In this document: piece after piece, positions 53,593 through 63,463 of the stretch
Layout of the letters: the number at the start of each line of letters is the position of its first letter
How positions within the stretch are numbered: position 1 is the first letter of the stretch
Program-made: the position numbers and the translations under genes
The notes under the pieces: generated by a model
Databases searched by the model: none
What the model saw: the letters and a program-made list of their open reading frames with translations, nothing else
Told to the model about the DNA's origin: nothing
Origin: Motiliproteus sp. MSK22-1
GTDB taxonomy: Bacteria; Pseudomonadota; Gammaproteobacteria; Pseudomonadales; Balneatricaceae
Direction: 5' to 3'
DNA length: 64,000 nt
Assembly (NCBI RefSeq): GCF_001968815.1
Contig: NZ_MIEQ01000035.1
Location: 24,076 to 88,075 of the forward strand

Positions 53593-54377
53593 TGAATATT
53601 GCCGGCATTAGCCTTGGTGCCAACCACCAGAGGTTTGCGCTTGGCTTCTGGTATATAAGAAGAAAGCCGTTCATAGACATTGGAGTAATGATCGTTTGAA
53701 AGGATGCTCAGAGTACCTTCCCGAATAATCTCAAGATTGGTGACTTCCATGAGTGTGCGCGACTTTAACTTGCCGCCAATGGGGAGAAAAATCATTGAAG
53801 ACAGTAAAGAGCCGTAGAACGTTGTCAGCAATGCCACGGACATGGCGGGTCCAATACTACTCGGATCATCCAGAGTGCTGAGCATCTGAATCAAACCTAT
53901 CAGAGTGCCAAGCATGCCAAATGCAGGGGCATACATGGCCATTTTTTTAAATACGTCCTGGACCTGATAATGGCGAGCCAGTAATGAGTCAATTTCGGTT
54001 TGTAGCGTTTTCTGGACTATCTTCTCGCTGGCTGCATCTGAGATCATCAGGCAGGCGCGTTTTAAAAAATTAGAACTGCTTTCTATCTCCCCCAGTGCCA
54101 ACAGCCCTTTTCGATGGCTGATTTTGCTTATCTCCAGCATATTGTCGATCATTTGCTGGGGATCTGTGTTATCTCGAGTGAAGACTATCCAGGCTGCGCG
54201 AAAGGCCGCAATAACATCTCGAAAGCGGACTGTCAGCAGCGTTGCTGCAATGGTTCCCCCAATAACGATCATCATGCCTGGGATATTGACAAAAACATCT
54301 CCGCTACCACCTAAAAAAATAGCTGAGATGATCAATGCTAAGCCGGATAAAAATCCTATAAGTGACGCAAAATCCAT
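53589..54377 (-). CDS. flagellar motor stator protein, MotA/PomA-like
   Basis: A 262-residue protein with four membrane segments (residues about 5-22, 30-50, 150-170, 182-205), a large cytoplasmic loop, and the PomA-type motifs FVNIPGMMIVIGGTIAATLL and YAPAFGMLGTLIGLIQML. Its stop overlaps the start of the MotB-like gene by 4 bases (ATGA). Ion flow through the pair drives flagellar rotation. Confidence 0.9.
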   Translation of the reverse strand: MDFASLIGFLSGLALIISAIFLGGSGDVFVNIPGMMIVIGGTIAATLLTVRFRDVIAAFRAAWIVFTRDNTDPQQMIDNMLEISKISHRKGLLALGEIESSSNFLKRACLMISDAASEKIVQKTLQTEIDSLLARHYQVQDVFKKMAMYAPAFGMLGTLIGLIQMLSTLDDPSSIGPAMSVALLTTFYGSLLSSMIFLPIGGKLKSRTLMEVTNLEIIREGTLSILSNDHYSNVYERLSSYIPEAKRKPLVVGTKANAGNIQ

Positions 54378-54734
54378 AGTTGGCTCTTCATTTAAAATGC
54401 GATGGGGCAGTGTTCAGAATATATCTCTGTGGATTTTTTACGTTGATCCAAATCACTAGTCTCGGAAGATACCAGCAAAGAGCTGCTTTTCCTAAGCAGT
54501 CAGTGACCAAGGTCATGGGGTGTTTGTCATTTCCACATCAAAATCTACATTAAGGAGGATTTTAGACTATTAAACTAGAAAATAGGGGTTTTCAAGGAGT
54601 GCATCTGTAATGATCATTGCATATCATAGTTTGGCGTGATTATAAAAACACTGACAAATAAGCGCAGAGTACGACGGTTTGGGTTGATTGGATAGTTCAA
54701 ACTGTTTCAGATAACACGTTTCAGGAGACGCTTA
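54378..54734. other. divergent regulatory region between motor genes and phaB
   Basis: About 350 bp that should contain promoters in both directions. A short AAGGAG-preceded 9-codon frame near 54610 is the only coding-like signal and is not convincing. No terminator or RNA gene is visible. Confidence 0.4.
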
Positions 54735-55475
54735 ATGACACAAAGGATCGCATTGGTAACCGGTGGAACAGGTGGTATCGGGTCTGCTATCTGCTTATCA
54801 CTCGCCGACCAGGGCATGAAGGTCGTTGCTGGATACAGTAACGAAGCAAAAGCGAAAGCATGGCAACAGGAGCAAAAAGAAGCAGGGTACGATATCCTGA
54901 TTCAGCATGTCGATGTTACAAGCTTGGAGTCTTGCCAGCAGGCTGTAGCAGAAGTAAAAGAAAAAGCGGGTGGTTCGATCGATGTATTGGTCAACAATGC
55001 CGGCATTACTCGGGACGGTGTATTCAAGAAAATGGATTGGGATCAGTGGAACTCTGTTCTTACTACCAACTTGGATAGTGCCTTTAATATGACTCGCCCA
55101 GTTGTCGATGACATGCTGGAAAAGGGATTTGGTCGTATTATCAACATATCTTCGGTCAACGGAGAAAAAGGTCAATTTGGCCAAACTAACTATTCAGCTG
55201 CTAAAGCTGGCCTGCATGGCTTTACTAAGGCTTTGGCTCAGGAAACAGCACGTAAGGGAGTAACGGTTAATACGATTTCTCCAGGTTACATTTTGACCCC
55301 AATGGTTGCTAAGATCGCTCCTGAAATTCAGGAAAAAATCGTTGCTCAGATCCCAGTAGGACGTATGGGAGCGCCTGAGGAAATTGGTCGCACAGTTGCT
55401 TTCTTAGCCGATGATAACGCTGGCTACATTACCGGCTCCAACCTGTCTATTAATGGTGGGCAGCACATGTCGTAA
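54735..55475 (+). CDS. phaB: acetoacetyl-CoA reductase
   Basis: A 246-residue SDR closely following PhaB: TGGTGGIGSAICLSLADQG, LVNNAGITRDGVFKKM, catalytic Ser in NISSVNG, YSAAK, and the PhaB-type GQFGQTNYS and SPGYILTPMV. It reduces acetoacetyl-CoA to (R)-3-hydroxybutyryl-CoA with NADPH for polyhydroxybutyrate. GGAG lies 8 bases before the ATG. No other pha gene is adjacent. It ends with a strong terminator. Confidence 0.92.
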   Translation: MTQRIALVTGGTGGIGSAICLSLADQGMKVVAGYSNEAKAKAWQQEQKEAGYDILIQHVDVTSLESCQQAVAEVKEKAGGSIDVLVNNAGITRDGVFKKMDWDQWNSVLTTNLDSAFNMTRPVVDDMLEKGFGRIINISSVNGEKGQFGQTNYSAAKAGLHGFTKALAQETARKGVTVNTISPGYILTPMVAKIAPEIQEKIVAQIPVGRMGAPEEIGRTVAFLADDNAGYITGSNLSINGGQHMS

Positions 55476-55545
55476 TGACATCCATAGTGTTGCCTCTTTG
55501 CCATGATGATCAAGGGCTCTGCGGCAACTGTCTGTTTATGGATAA

Positions 55546-55575
55546 AAAAAGCCCCATTCGGTGATGGGGCTTTTT
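55546..55575 (+). terminator. rho-independent terminator after phaB
   Basis: A 12-bp stem AAAAAGCCCCAT / ATGGGGCTTTTT with a 6-base loop. Symmetric A and T runs let it act in both directions, between phaB and the convergent DUF349 gene. Confidence 0.9.
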
Positions 55576-55660
55576 AGTGTTTGAAATAAGATCTCAGATT
55601 ACTTTGTCTGCTTTCGGGAATGGAGCCTTATTTGGCACAGGTTCCAAGAAGACCTTTTCT

Positions 55661-58399
55661 TCAGTGTTCTTCTAGAGTGTCCAGCAAACCAGTGAAACGC
55701 TCAATCAATTCACTATGGCATTGATTGAACGGTGTACAAAACCATAGTTTCTTGACCGTGTTCAACTCTTTGTCACTAGGGCCGTTTTGCTGTTGTTTCA
55801 AAGCTTTGGACAAGTGATTGATCTGGTATTCCATCCGCATAAACTGATCGTCTGCGGGTGAAGATTGCCCGCCCATTATTTCGAGTCGTATACAGAGCAG
55901 TCGCAACTGTTTATCTGATTGTATAAGACATTCATCAATGGCTTCAGGTGTCTTTGAAAGTTCATGTAAAGAGTCGAAGCGTTCTTGCATCTTTTCAGCA
56001 AAAGGGGAACGGGGGGGATTCATCTGGTTCCAGCTCTCTATTTGCTCTTCGCTCAGCTTTAACGAACCTTCTGTCAGCAATTGTGCTTCTAGCTTTTCGC
56101 AAACCTGATGCTGCAATTCAATTGTCAGCCAGTCAGTATCTTCCCGGTGTACTGGTTTGGAAGCGGATGCAGAATGTTGAGAAGATTCAGAGAAATGCTG
56201 GGTTTCCGTTGAATTCTCTGTAGCTCTTTTTTGCTCGTTGTCCGTGGCTTTATTTTGTCCGGCCTCCGCTGACTGGGAGCGGTGTTCAAAGAGTTGATTA
56301 CAAACTCCCCGGAATTCCTGCCAAAGAGTCTGTTCTTGCTTACGCTGAGCGGGCCCGATGTTTCGCCATTGTTTTTGTAAATCTTTAGCGTTGTTAAGGA
56401 GTACTTTCAGTTCAGTCTTGTCGATCTGATCGAGCAGCATTTTTGCCTGTTCTAGCAGTGCTGCTTTGGCTGCGGCGTTGCCTTCTTTGCCTGCATTGAG
56501 TTTGGTCTCAACTTCTGCCAGTAGTTGATTGAACTGTTGTTGTAATCTTTTTCCAGGGGCTCTGTCGACAGGGGTAAAAGTTCTCCATAACTGCCGCGCT
56601 TCCCTGTTTAGTTGTGCAAGCGTCTTGGTGCTCTGAATACTGTCTGTGCTGTGCTGACCATTCGTTTGTTGGTCGGTGCTGCTAAGCGCTTCCTTCAATC
56701 GATCAAAGAGTTGTTGACGCTGCTGTAAATTATGCTGTCGAAGCTCCCTTTGTTGATCATTGTGGAGCTGGCAGGGAGTATAGGCGGCTTTGTTGGCCTG
56801 TTGAAATCTGTTACGCAGTGCTGATGGTATGGAGCGGGACTCCAGGTTTTTCCATTGCTGCTGTAGTGCCTTGATCTGCGAAGCCCGTTCAGAAACCTCT
56901 ATGTCAGATGTGACCAGTTGTTCCATTTCTTCACATAGCCGTTCCAGCTTGGGGTGGGTTGCAAACTTTTGCCAGTTATTCAGTTCCTGATGACGGGCAA
57001 GGAGTGCTTGATAACGCTGTTTTTGAGCGCCTCTGAACTCTTTTCCGAGATTATCAGACAGATTTCTGATGCGATTCAGATAGTCTGTTGACTGTTGCAA
57101 CTGCCCTTCATCAAGCGTTTTCTCCAGCTGAGCCAGCAAACCGTCAAGGTCCTGCTTTTTCTGGGAAAGAGTTGCTGCTCGTTGCTCTTGTTTAAGTCGC
57201 TGTTCTGCTACTTTTCTGTCAAGCTGCTGAAGTATATCGGGTTGTGGGTAAGCATCGGGCCAGTCGATATTTGAGCGTATTGACAGCAGGGCCTTAATAG
57301 ATCGACTCTGTGAAAGCCGTGCTTCAAGATCAGAACGCTGTTGTTCCAGTCGGTTCAAGCCATCCAGTAGCTGATTGAACTCTGCCTTTAATTTATTGAA
57401 GCGGTTTAACTGCTTTTTCTCAGCAGGCTCTTTCTGGATTAGAACAGCCCATTGCTGATCAAGCTCCTGGATTTTTGATTGCAGTTCAGGGATATCCGGC
57501 AGTTGTGTCTGATATATCTGTACCTGCTCATATCCATTATCGATTAGCCGCTGTAACTGCTCTCTATTTTGCTGACGGAGTTGTTCTTCGGCTTGGGTCT
57601 GCTCAAAAATATCCAGTTGTGATTGGCATTGTGCCTGAGACAGCTCAAAGCGCTTTTCCAGTGACTCTTTAGCGACAGCGTCATATTCACTCCAACTATT
57701 AAGAAGTGCATTGAAGCGTGCGCTATAGAAATTGTTAGGTGCCTCCTTTGCCAGCTTTTCTATTGCCTGGCAGAGGGATTTACAGGTGGCTTGTTGCTCT
57801 GCCAAAAGTTTGGCTTGTTGTTTTTGTTGATCTCTCCGTTCCCTAAGAATCCGGTAAACACCTTTATCCCCCTGACGGCAATGTTTGATCAATTGCTCAA
57901 GCAGCTCCGGTGTATGAATGCTAGAGGCCGCATGCTGGCGAATCTGGAAATTGTCAGAGTCAATAATGATCTGCTGGAGGCTGGTCTCCAGAGTAATTCT
58001 TTTGACTGCCGCAAACTGGACGACGGAGTGATCAGCATTCAGTGTTATGTGCGTCAGAATGTCAGGATCATTTAAATCATCAATATAGCTGGCGCGGGTT
58101 TCCGCAGAAAGATTCTCGGGGCCTGGCTGGCAGAGCAAAAGGCAGAGCCGGTTAGTGGCTTCACGCCGTACCTGAGGAGTCGGATCAGTATTGGCTATCT
58201 CGCGTAACAGATCGGGATGGACCAGTTTTTCAAGAGCAGAGCACCTGACCTCAACGTCCTGATCCAGTTTCGCCAGTTTTTGAAGTATCTCTTGGTCAGA
58301 AGGTAGATCTGACTTTAGCCTGTCAATCGCTTTTCTGCGGATACCAGGCTTCGGGTGCTGCCATCTCGGACGGAAAAAGTGTGTAAAGGTCAACTGCAT
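55661..58399 (-). CDS. DUF349-repeat protein
   Basis: From ATG 58399 the product is 912 residues. The first 170 residues are HEAT-like (PGIRRKAIDRLKSDL, RREATNRLCLLL, HEAT-type pairs), followed by several DUF349 repeats of long coiled helices with recurrent LQQQWKNLE, LWRTFTPVDR and LQKQWRNIGPAQRKQEQTLWQEF. The composition is extremely rich in Gln, Leu, Glu and Arg. DUF349 proteins are widespread in gammaproteobacteria with no firm function. The frame opens further upstream to 58447. No membrane segment or signal. Confidence 0.85.
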   Translation of the reverse strand: MQLTFTHFFRPRWQHPKPGIRRKAIDRLKSDLPSDQEILQKLAKLDQDVEVRCSALEKLVHPDLLREIANTDPTPQVRREATNRLCLLLCQPGPENLSAETRASYIDDLNDPDILTHITLNADHSVVQFAAVKRITLETSLQQIIIDSDNFQIRQHAASSIHTPELLEQLIKHCRQGDKGVYRILRERRDQQKQQAKLLAEQQATCKSLCQAIEKLAKEAPNNFYSARFNALLNSWSEYDAVAKESLEKRFELSQAQCQSQLDIFEQTQAEEQLRQQNREQLQRLIDNGYEQVQIYQTQLPDIPELQSKIQELDQQWAVLIQKEPAEKKQLNRFNKLKAEFNQLLDGLNRLEQQRSDLEARLSQSRSIKALLSIRSNIDWPDAYPQPDILQQLDRKVAEQRLKQEQRAATLSQKKQDLDGLLAQLEKTLDEGQLQQSTDYLNRIRNLSDNLGKEFRGAQKQRYQALLARHQELNNWQKFATHPKLERLCEEMEQLVTSDIEVSERASQIKALQQQWKNLESRSIPSALRNRFQQANKAAYTPCQLHNDQQRELRQHNLQQRQQLFDRLKEALSSTDQQTNGQHSTDSIQSTKTLAQLNREARQLWRTFTPVDRAPGKRLQQQFNQLLAEVETKLNAGKEGNAAAKAALLEQAKMLLDQIDKTELKVLLNNAKDLQKQWRNIGPAQRKQEQTLWQEFRGVCNQLFEHRSQSAEAGQNKATDNEQKRATENSTETQHFSESSQHSASASKPVHREDTDWLTIELQHQVCEKLEAQLLTEGSLKLSEEQIESWNQMNPPRSPFAEKMQERFDSLHELSKTPEAIDECLIQSDKQLRLLCIRLEIMGGQSSPADDQFMRMEYQINHLSKALKQQQNGPSDKELNTVKKLWFCTPFNQCHSELIERFTGLLDTLEEH

Positions 58400-58644
58400 G
58401 CTGTTTCCAATCGAAATACTACATATAGCCGGGATACGAATCTCCAATACCTTTAAGGTGTTAGCGAAAAGGTATCGTACCTGGAATAGTCTTCCATAGT
58501 CGGTAGAGAAACGATGTAAAAGAAAGGAGCCCCGTCTTCGCGGTGACGTATTCTACGGCTTTTGAACCAATTCTGAAAGGTGTTTGCTTCAGGTAGCGCC
58601 CATGAATTTATGTTGGTAAAGCACCACCGCAATGAGAATACTGC

Positions 58645-59073
58645 TTAAAAGGGCTGAACCTTAACCTCACCATCCAGGTAGTACCAGAGTCCATTAATTC
58701 GAGAAAATCTTGAATTTTCATGGAGTTGAGCTTTCTGCCCATCTGCGCTGAATTCCGCAACAAATGAAACCCTGCCGTAGTCGTCCTGCTCTGATCCAGA
58801 TTCCACTGTAAGGATAGTCAATTGTAGCCAGGTTGTGTCACTATTTTGCTGGTCCAGTATTTCCGTATTAAGATCCTTTCGATAATCTGGGTGGGTCGTA
58901 TCGACAATATAATCGCTCATCCCCAAAGCAAATGCGGTGTAACGAGAACGCATCAGTTGCTCAGCAGTCTTAGCCGGCGAGCTGCCTTCTATAGCAGGTT
59001 CACAACATCGGTTATAGCTTTTCCGGGAACCGCAAGGGCAGGAAAGCGCTGTGTTTTTTTGATCGTGAAGCAT
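58645..59073 (-). CDS. YchJ family protein with SEC-C motif
   Basis: A 142-residue protein beginning with the zinc-binding SEC-C motif CPCGSRKSYNRCCEP, then SSPAKTAEQLMRSRYTAFALGMSDYIVDTTHP, split here as TAEQLMRSRYTAFALG and YIVDTTHP. This is the complete UPF0225/YchJ pattern, ending in an NTF2-like fold with WYYLDGEV. The function is unknown. It is the last core gene before the tRNA-Ser locus. Confidence 0.92.
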   Translation of the reverse strand: MLHDQKNTALSCPCGSRKSYNRCCEPAIEGSSPAKTAEQLMRSRYTAFALGMSDYIVDTTHPDYRKDLNTEILDQQNSDTTWLQLTILTVESGSEQDDYGRVSFVAEFSADGQKAQLHENSRFSRINGLWYYLDGEVKVQPF

Positions 59074-59294
59074 AGTATCCCTTGAGCATAGTTAATAAAA
59101 GCGAGCTAAGCGCGTTGGAGGCGTCTAAGGGACGAGTAGTCGTTTGGGCAACCCCAGTCCGATAGCTGATAGATAAACAGTAATTTTCCTACTGTAAGAG
59201 ACTTTGTACAAGTCATCTCATAAAGTCGTTATTACTAATTGCCATTCCAAAAAAATTAGTATAAATTACGCGCTCCTCGATTGAGAGGAAACAC

Positions 59295-59382
59295 GGTGAG
59301 GTGTCCGAGTGGCCGAAGGAGCACGCCTGGAAAGTGTGTATGTCGAAAGGCATCGAGGGTTCGAATCCCTCCCTCACCGCCA
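59295..59382 (+). tRNA. tRNA-Ser(GGA)
   Basis: An 88-base gene with encoded GCCA end. It has a class II long variable arm, anticodon GGA in CCTGGAAAG, and T arm GGGTTCGAATCCC. An integrase fragment reads towards its 3' end 50 bases away, the usual arrangement of an element inserted in this gene. Confidence 0.95.
59355..59382 (+). repeat. possible attL: 3' end of tRNA-Ser
   Basis: The last 28 bases of the tRNA gene match 63622-63649 at 24 positions, including GGGTTCGAATCC and CACCGCCA. The integrase fragment immediately downstream supports this end as a recombination site. Confidence 0.5.
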
Positions 59383-59431
59383 TATCTTTTCCCAGTAAAA
59401 TCAAATAGTTAGATATTTATTCTGTTTGAAT

Positions 59432-59665
59432 TTATTGCTTAGGGAACGTCTGTGGGAATGTTCTGGGAATGTCGAAGTGTGCAGCGAGTGCCGCACACGG
59501 TATTACAGGTTGTAATATTCTCTCTATTAGGCTGTTCATATCAGCACCATCTTGTTTGATCCATTTTCCATACCGCTTCTGAATCATTTCTATATTCGTA
59601 TGCCCCACATGTTGAGCTATCCAGTGCAATGGTACACCCACTGGCAAACATGACTCGTGCTCAAC
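59432..59665 (-). pseudogene. C-terminal fragment of a tyrosine-recombinase integrase
   Basis: About 75 residues that end a phage-type integrase: GVPLHWIAQHVGHTNIEMI (box II His/Arg neighbourhood, GHTN) followed by the catalytic Tyr in QKRYGKWI. The reading frame has no N-terminal part: past about 59665 it stops resembling integrase and the next, unrelated fragment begins on the other strand. So the gene is a deletion remnant. It lies 50 bases from tRNA-Ser and reads towards it. Confidence 0.75.
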
Positions 59666-59677
59666 GTATAGCAGAGA

Positions 59678-60058
59678 GTGGGCGCGCAGTTTAAGCTAAA
59701 TTTCACTAGCCAGATCGAAGCGCACAACCTCGTTAAGTTCTCCAAGTACACTAAAGTCCTAGGTAATGGACTTGCCGTCATAGACTTTACTAGTCGCGTG
59801 GGTGGAATTCATAATACCTATAAGGCAGGAGGCAACTGGGAGAAGAAGATGTTTGTTGAGGCTAGTGGTTTTGCTGCTGGTACTGCTATTGTCAATGGCG
59901 GCTTAGCCTTGCTTGCTCTCGCGACTCCAGTTGGTTGGGTCTTTCTCATTAGCGCTGGTACTGCAGCAGCATTAGGAGCTATGGCAACGGACGGCTTTGT
60001 AAAAGATACGGCTGAAGAGAACTATGGGCCGCTGATGCAATGGATTAACTCTCTATGA
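59678..60058 (+). pseudogene. toxin-like C-terminal fragment with glycine-zipper helices
   Basis: 126 residues from GTG 59678, directly abutting the integrase remnant, with a TAG three codons upstream. So the N-terminal part is missing. The sequence EAHNLVKFSKYTKVLGNGLAV and FASGFAAGTAIVNGGLAL resembles the pre-toxin/transmembrane segments of large effector proteins, with Gly/Ala-rich membrane helices (TAIVNGGLALLALATPVGWVF). No catalytic domain is recognisable. It overlaps the following membrane gene by 4 bases, suggesting an original effector-immunity pair (inference). Confidence 0.5.
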
Positions 60059-60429
60059 CGATAGATGGGATTATAGTTTTAGCCTTGATCGGATGTCTTG
60101 TCATCGTCGGTATACTTTTTGTCGCCTTCGGTCAGATAACTGTTAGGAGGCTAAGAAAGAATCCAGCTACTAAGGGCAACTTGGGCGTGGAATTTGCCAG
60201 TGGCTGGGATATTCTGAATACGGCTCAAGCAGTAGCTTTACCTAAAGCACTGACTGACAGATTCAAGGAAAGCCCCTTGTCAGCAATGTTTGCGAATACC
60301 GACTTGCTACGAGAACACACAAGCACCTTTGATCGGGTACTAGCTGCTATATTTTTCTGGCTTTATGTCTTTACAGTAGCATCTCTGATAGCAATGCTCA
60401 TTTTGAATACACTGGGTGTTTTCTACTAA
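60055..60429 (+). CDS. small two-helix membrane protein, possible immunity protein
   Basis: A 124-residue protein with a membrane segment at about 6-27, a polar middle of about 65 residues and a second segment at about 96-120. The ATG overlaps the upstream stop (ATGA), so it was made with the preceding fragment. I recognise no family; the immunity role is suggested only by coupling to the toxin-like fragment. Confidence 0.6.
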   Translation: MTIDGIIVLALIGCLVIVGILFVAFGQITVRRLRKNPATKGNLGVEFASGWDILNTAQAVALPKALTDRFKESPLSAMFANTDLLREHTSTFDRVLAAIFFWLYVFTVASLIAMLILNTLGVFY

Positions 60430-60884
60430 GGCTATATGCTCCCTCTATCACGGCGTGTATGCAGGATTGCACGCTGCTCTACTTCATGTCACGCTGCTGT
60501 CTGGAGTGGTCATAATAATCCATTACAGTGCAGAGCTTAATGTCTGACTCAAAGCCACTCTTAGCCATAATCTCTAATCGATTACTTTATGAGACAGTGG
60601 ATACTATAGGTAAACTCCTGCCCCTCAAAGTCCTCCTTACCACTCTGACCATCAGCCTCACGATTAGCCAGGTCATTTGCTAACTCATTGCCCTCTGAGG
60701 AAGAGACAATAACTGCCTATCCATGACCAAAACAGTGAAGACATCCTTTCTAAAACAAGTGCTTACCGATCAAATTTAGCAACATGCCGAGAGTACGTTA
60801 ACCAAGTTGTCTCTGTGTGATTTGACCAAAATCAAAAATGGCCCCGCATGCAGCTGGGTGTTTACTTGAAAACTCAATGGGTGA
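60430..60884. other. decayed region without a supported gene
   Basis: Both strands have frequent stops. The sequence probably consists of degraded mobile-element DNA between two fragments. Confidence 0.4.
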
Positions 60885-61274
60885 CCCCATCCAGTTCGTA
60901 ATGATGATAATTCAACACAGCAGCTCCCAGCCCCAGAATCCCCTGAGCTCGCTACCGCGCCTCCTGGATACCTGGGGCTTACACCGCTGGATAAATCAGA
61001 GATCTGCAATGGCATGGGAGCGGCCAGCTCTCTGATTTCTCGATGGATACCCAACATCATGTATGGCCTGGATGTGGAGGAAGCAGGCAACATACACAAC
61101 TATATGTATCACATAGGAAAAACGGCAGAAGATAAAGCAGAAGCAGACAGAACCTTTCTGAACAACATGCTGAGACTGATCAATAACCGGGGAGGGTTCC
61201 TGGCACTGTTAAGGCGGCGAAGAGCGTTGAAGTATTATAAAGCCGTGGTTTATTTTGGTGGGGCTGCGTTTTGA
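60885..61274 (+). pseudogene. phage-associated protein fragment
   Basis: The frame ending at 61274 is open back to about 60885 without a proper start codon; the first ATG is 61014. The C-terminal part (GLDVEEAGNIHNYMYHIGKT, ADRTFLNNMLRLINN, LLRRRRALKYYKAVVYFGGAAF) has the look of small prophage proteins with a phospholipase-A2-like His/Asp pattern (AGNIHNYMY). The N-terminal segment is Pro-rich and may be a truncated linker. I treat it as a remnant. Confidence 0.45.
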
Positions 61275-61749
61275 AATCAATTGGCCTATTAATAGCTCCG
61301 AGGTGGCTGATTATGTGTTTCTCTTGTTTTTCAGAAAAGAAGGTTCTTTAGTTTAGTGCGTCCGTTTTTCACGACAAATATTAATCCGTTATTTCAATAA
61401 AGTGGTTTTAGTACTACCGTTGATGTAGTAGTAAAGATTGCTATATATTTGATTTTAATCAATATATTTTCGTATTTACAACTTGTTATAAGTTGTTAAG
61501 TGTCATATAAAGTCCTTTCGCTAAACGGCTGTTTAGCATTATACGAGTCTTTCTTCACGCATCTGCCCCTGCGCCAACTCGTCATGGGCTTCTAATATGC
61601 GGAAGATAAAAGGAACTTTACATGTCCAAGTATATTGTCTGTACCTTACCTCTCTTTTGAGCACCAAGTTCCTTGCTGACAAAACAGGGCTCTAGTTAGT
61701 AGCTTTTCTTTTCTGAATAAAAAATCGATCTGATTAAAAGGAATATTGC
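61275..61749. other. AT-rich intergenic region upstream of the collagen-like gene
   Basis: 475 bp with no open frame of protein-like composition and high A+T. It should hold the promoter of the following gene. No RNA gene is seen. Confidence 0.45.
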
Positions 61750-63210
61750 GTGATTTCAATTAGTCAAAATAAGACCCGCTTTTGCCTTAAACATCTGCCA
61801 TTGGTAATGGCGCTTGGAGCTACCGCGTCCCATGTTTTCGCGCAGGAATTAGTGCAGGATGGTGGGTTTGAAGCAGTTCCCTCAATATATGCTCAGTATG
61901 CAGGTAGCGGTACGTTTTTTCATGACATACCAGGCTATGACCACTGGGTATCGGAAAGTACTGATGCGGGAGCCTGGGAAACCCTAAGCCATCAGTTTTA
62001 TGATGCTGCTGAACATGGCAATGCTGGTTTTCTGCGAAGAACATCAACTATGTCTCAGACTCTTAATGCTCCATTTATCGACGGAAATACCTACAGGATT
62101 GCTATTGATCTAGGAAAAAGAATGGATTACAGCTATGCTGGTTTTCACGCTTTTCTGCGTGCTGGTGATAATAGCATTCAACTGAATTTTCCAACCAATT
62201 CCTCCACCTTTAACTATGGATACTTTGATCGATTTACCGCTTCAATAACTGCTGATAACGCCGATCCTATACACGCGGCAATGATTGCTTCAGGCATGAA
62301 TATTGAGCTGGTATTAAAATCCCTAAATAGCAACGGTGAGACTGCCGTGGACAACGTATCGGTTGTAATGTCAGATCCCAGCGATGATTCAGATAATGAT
62401 GGGATGAATGATGGCTGGGAAACAACCTACGGATTGGATCCTACTGATCCCTCAGATTCCAACCAGGATTTAGATGGTGACGGTTCTACCAACCGTGAAG
62501 AATTCACTAAAAATACCGATCCGTCTGATCCTGATGATTATCCTAATCAGTATGTTCACTACAATGGAGACACTACGATTAATGGTGCGTTACGGCTAGA
62601 GCCTAAATCGGCTCCCCCTGTTACTTGCCCTGAACGTGAACCGGGTGCCTTATATTATGATGCTATCGAAGATGAGGTTCTGGTCTGTGATAACAAAGGT
62701 TGGGGCAGTTTGAAAGGCGATGATGGGGAAAAAGGTGAAACTGGTCCTCAGGGACCTATTGGATTGACCGGTCCCGCCGGCGCTGATGGAGCAATCGGTC
62801 CACAAGGTCCTATCGGATTAACTGGCCCTCAGGGACCCCAAGGACCGACGGGCGCAACAGGTATTGGGCTAACAGGGCCAGAAGGTCCTCAGGGACCTAT
62901 TGGATTGACTGGCCCTGCAGGTCCTGGTACGCCTAGTGTAATGTATTTAACTCATCGGACTAGTAGCTTGCCTGCTTGCCCCTCTGGATGGACAGAAGCC
63001 GGACTAACTAGACTTAATGTTAGCGATCGCGAAGACAATTATCAGAGAGTCTGCTATCAGAGTTCTCTCCAGTGTAGCGTAGTGTATTTAACGCATCGGA
63101 CTAGTAGCTTCCCTGCTTGCCCTTCTGGATGGACAGAAGTCGGACAAACTAGATTTAATGTTAGCGATAACGAAGACAATTATCAGAGAGTCTGCTACAC
63201 ATGTCTTTAG
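61750..63210 (+). CDS. secreted collagen-like repeat protein
   Basis: A 486-residue protein starting at GTG 61750 (AAAGGAA upstream). A signal peptide (residues 14-32) is followed by an N-terminal carbohydrate-binding-like domain (residues 33-207), a thrombospondin type 3/EF-hand-like calcium region (212-262, [15 protein letters not shown]), and about 23 collagen Gly-X-Y triplets (323-393, one interruption at GI). The C-terminal 90 residues are two near-identical copies of a 47-residue unit starting at 398 and 445 ([28 protein letters not shown]). It is probably exported and surface-exposed; adhesion is the usual role of such proteins. It may come from a phage tail-fibre type gene. Composition differs from the core genes. 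Confidence 0.8.
   Translation: MISISQNKTRFCLKHLPLVMALGATASHVFAQELVQDGGFEAVPSIYAQYAGSGTFFHDIPGYDHWVSESTDAGAWETLSHQFYDAAEHGNAGFLRRTSTMSQTLNAPFIDGNTYRIAIDLGKRMDYSYAGFHAFLRAGDNSIQLNFPTNSSTFNYGYFDRFTASITADNADPIHAAMIASGMNIELVLKSLNSNGETAVDNVSVVMSDPSDDSDNDGMNDGWETTYGLDPTDPSDSNQDLDGDGSTNREEFTKNTDPSDPDDYPNQYVHYNGDTTINGALRLEPKSAPPVTCPEREPGALYYDAIEDEVLVCDNKGWGSLKGDDGEKGETGPQGPIGLTGPAGADGAIGPQGPIGLTGPQGPQGPTGATGIGLTGPEGPQGPIGLTGPAGPGTPSVMYLTHRTSSLPACPSGWTEAGLTRLNVSDREDNYQRVCYQSSLQCSVVYLTHRTSSFPACPSGWTEVGQTRFNVSDNEDNYQRVCYTCL
62939..63198 (+). repeat. 141-bp tandem duplication at the end of the collagen-like gene
   Basis: Two copies encoding residues 398-436 and 445-483 differ at only a few bases, for instance AGCTTGCCTGCTTGCCCC against AGCTTCCCTGCTTGCCCT. 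The high identity suggests a recent duplication or gene conversion. Confidence 0.85.
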
Positions 63211-63406
63211 CTTAATGACTGCATTGTAGCTAGAGTCTTAATCTGATGTGTTAGTGCTAGGTACTGCTTTTTGATCTGCTACTTTATTCGAGTCACAAAA
63301 AAACGGATACACAATATGCGTATCCGTTTATTTTACAACTGAACAAAGTATGTTTTGTCCGTCTTTGTCCCAGTTAGTACAGACTGACTGAAATAGCCGC
63401 GTTATC

Positions 63407-63463
63407 TGGTAGGACTAGGCAGATTCGAACTGCTGACCTCTACCATGTCAAGGTAGTGCTCTA
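63407..63463 (-). pseudogene. 3' part of a tRNA-Val(GAC) gene
   Basis: 57 bases with a normal anticodon stem-loop (CTACC TTGACAT GGTAG), variable loop, T arm (GCAGTTCGAATCTGC) and CCA end. Sequence beyond GAGC/GCTC of the D stem does not continue as a tRNA, so the 5' acceptor strand and most of the D arm are lost. Confidence 0.75.

Noticed and set aside
54594..54639. Nine-codon frame with AAGGAG in the region upstream of phaB
   Set aside because: It could be a leader peptide, but there are no tandem regulatory codons and no attenuator structure after it.
59213..59404. 63-codon minus-strand frame over the tRNA-Ser gene
   Set aside because: It reads through the tRNA on the opposite strand; such frames are common artefacts at tRNA loci.
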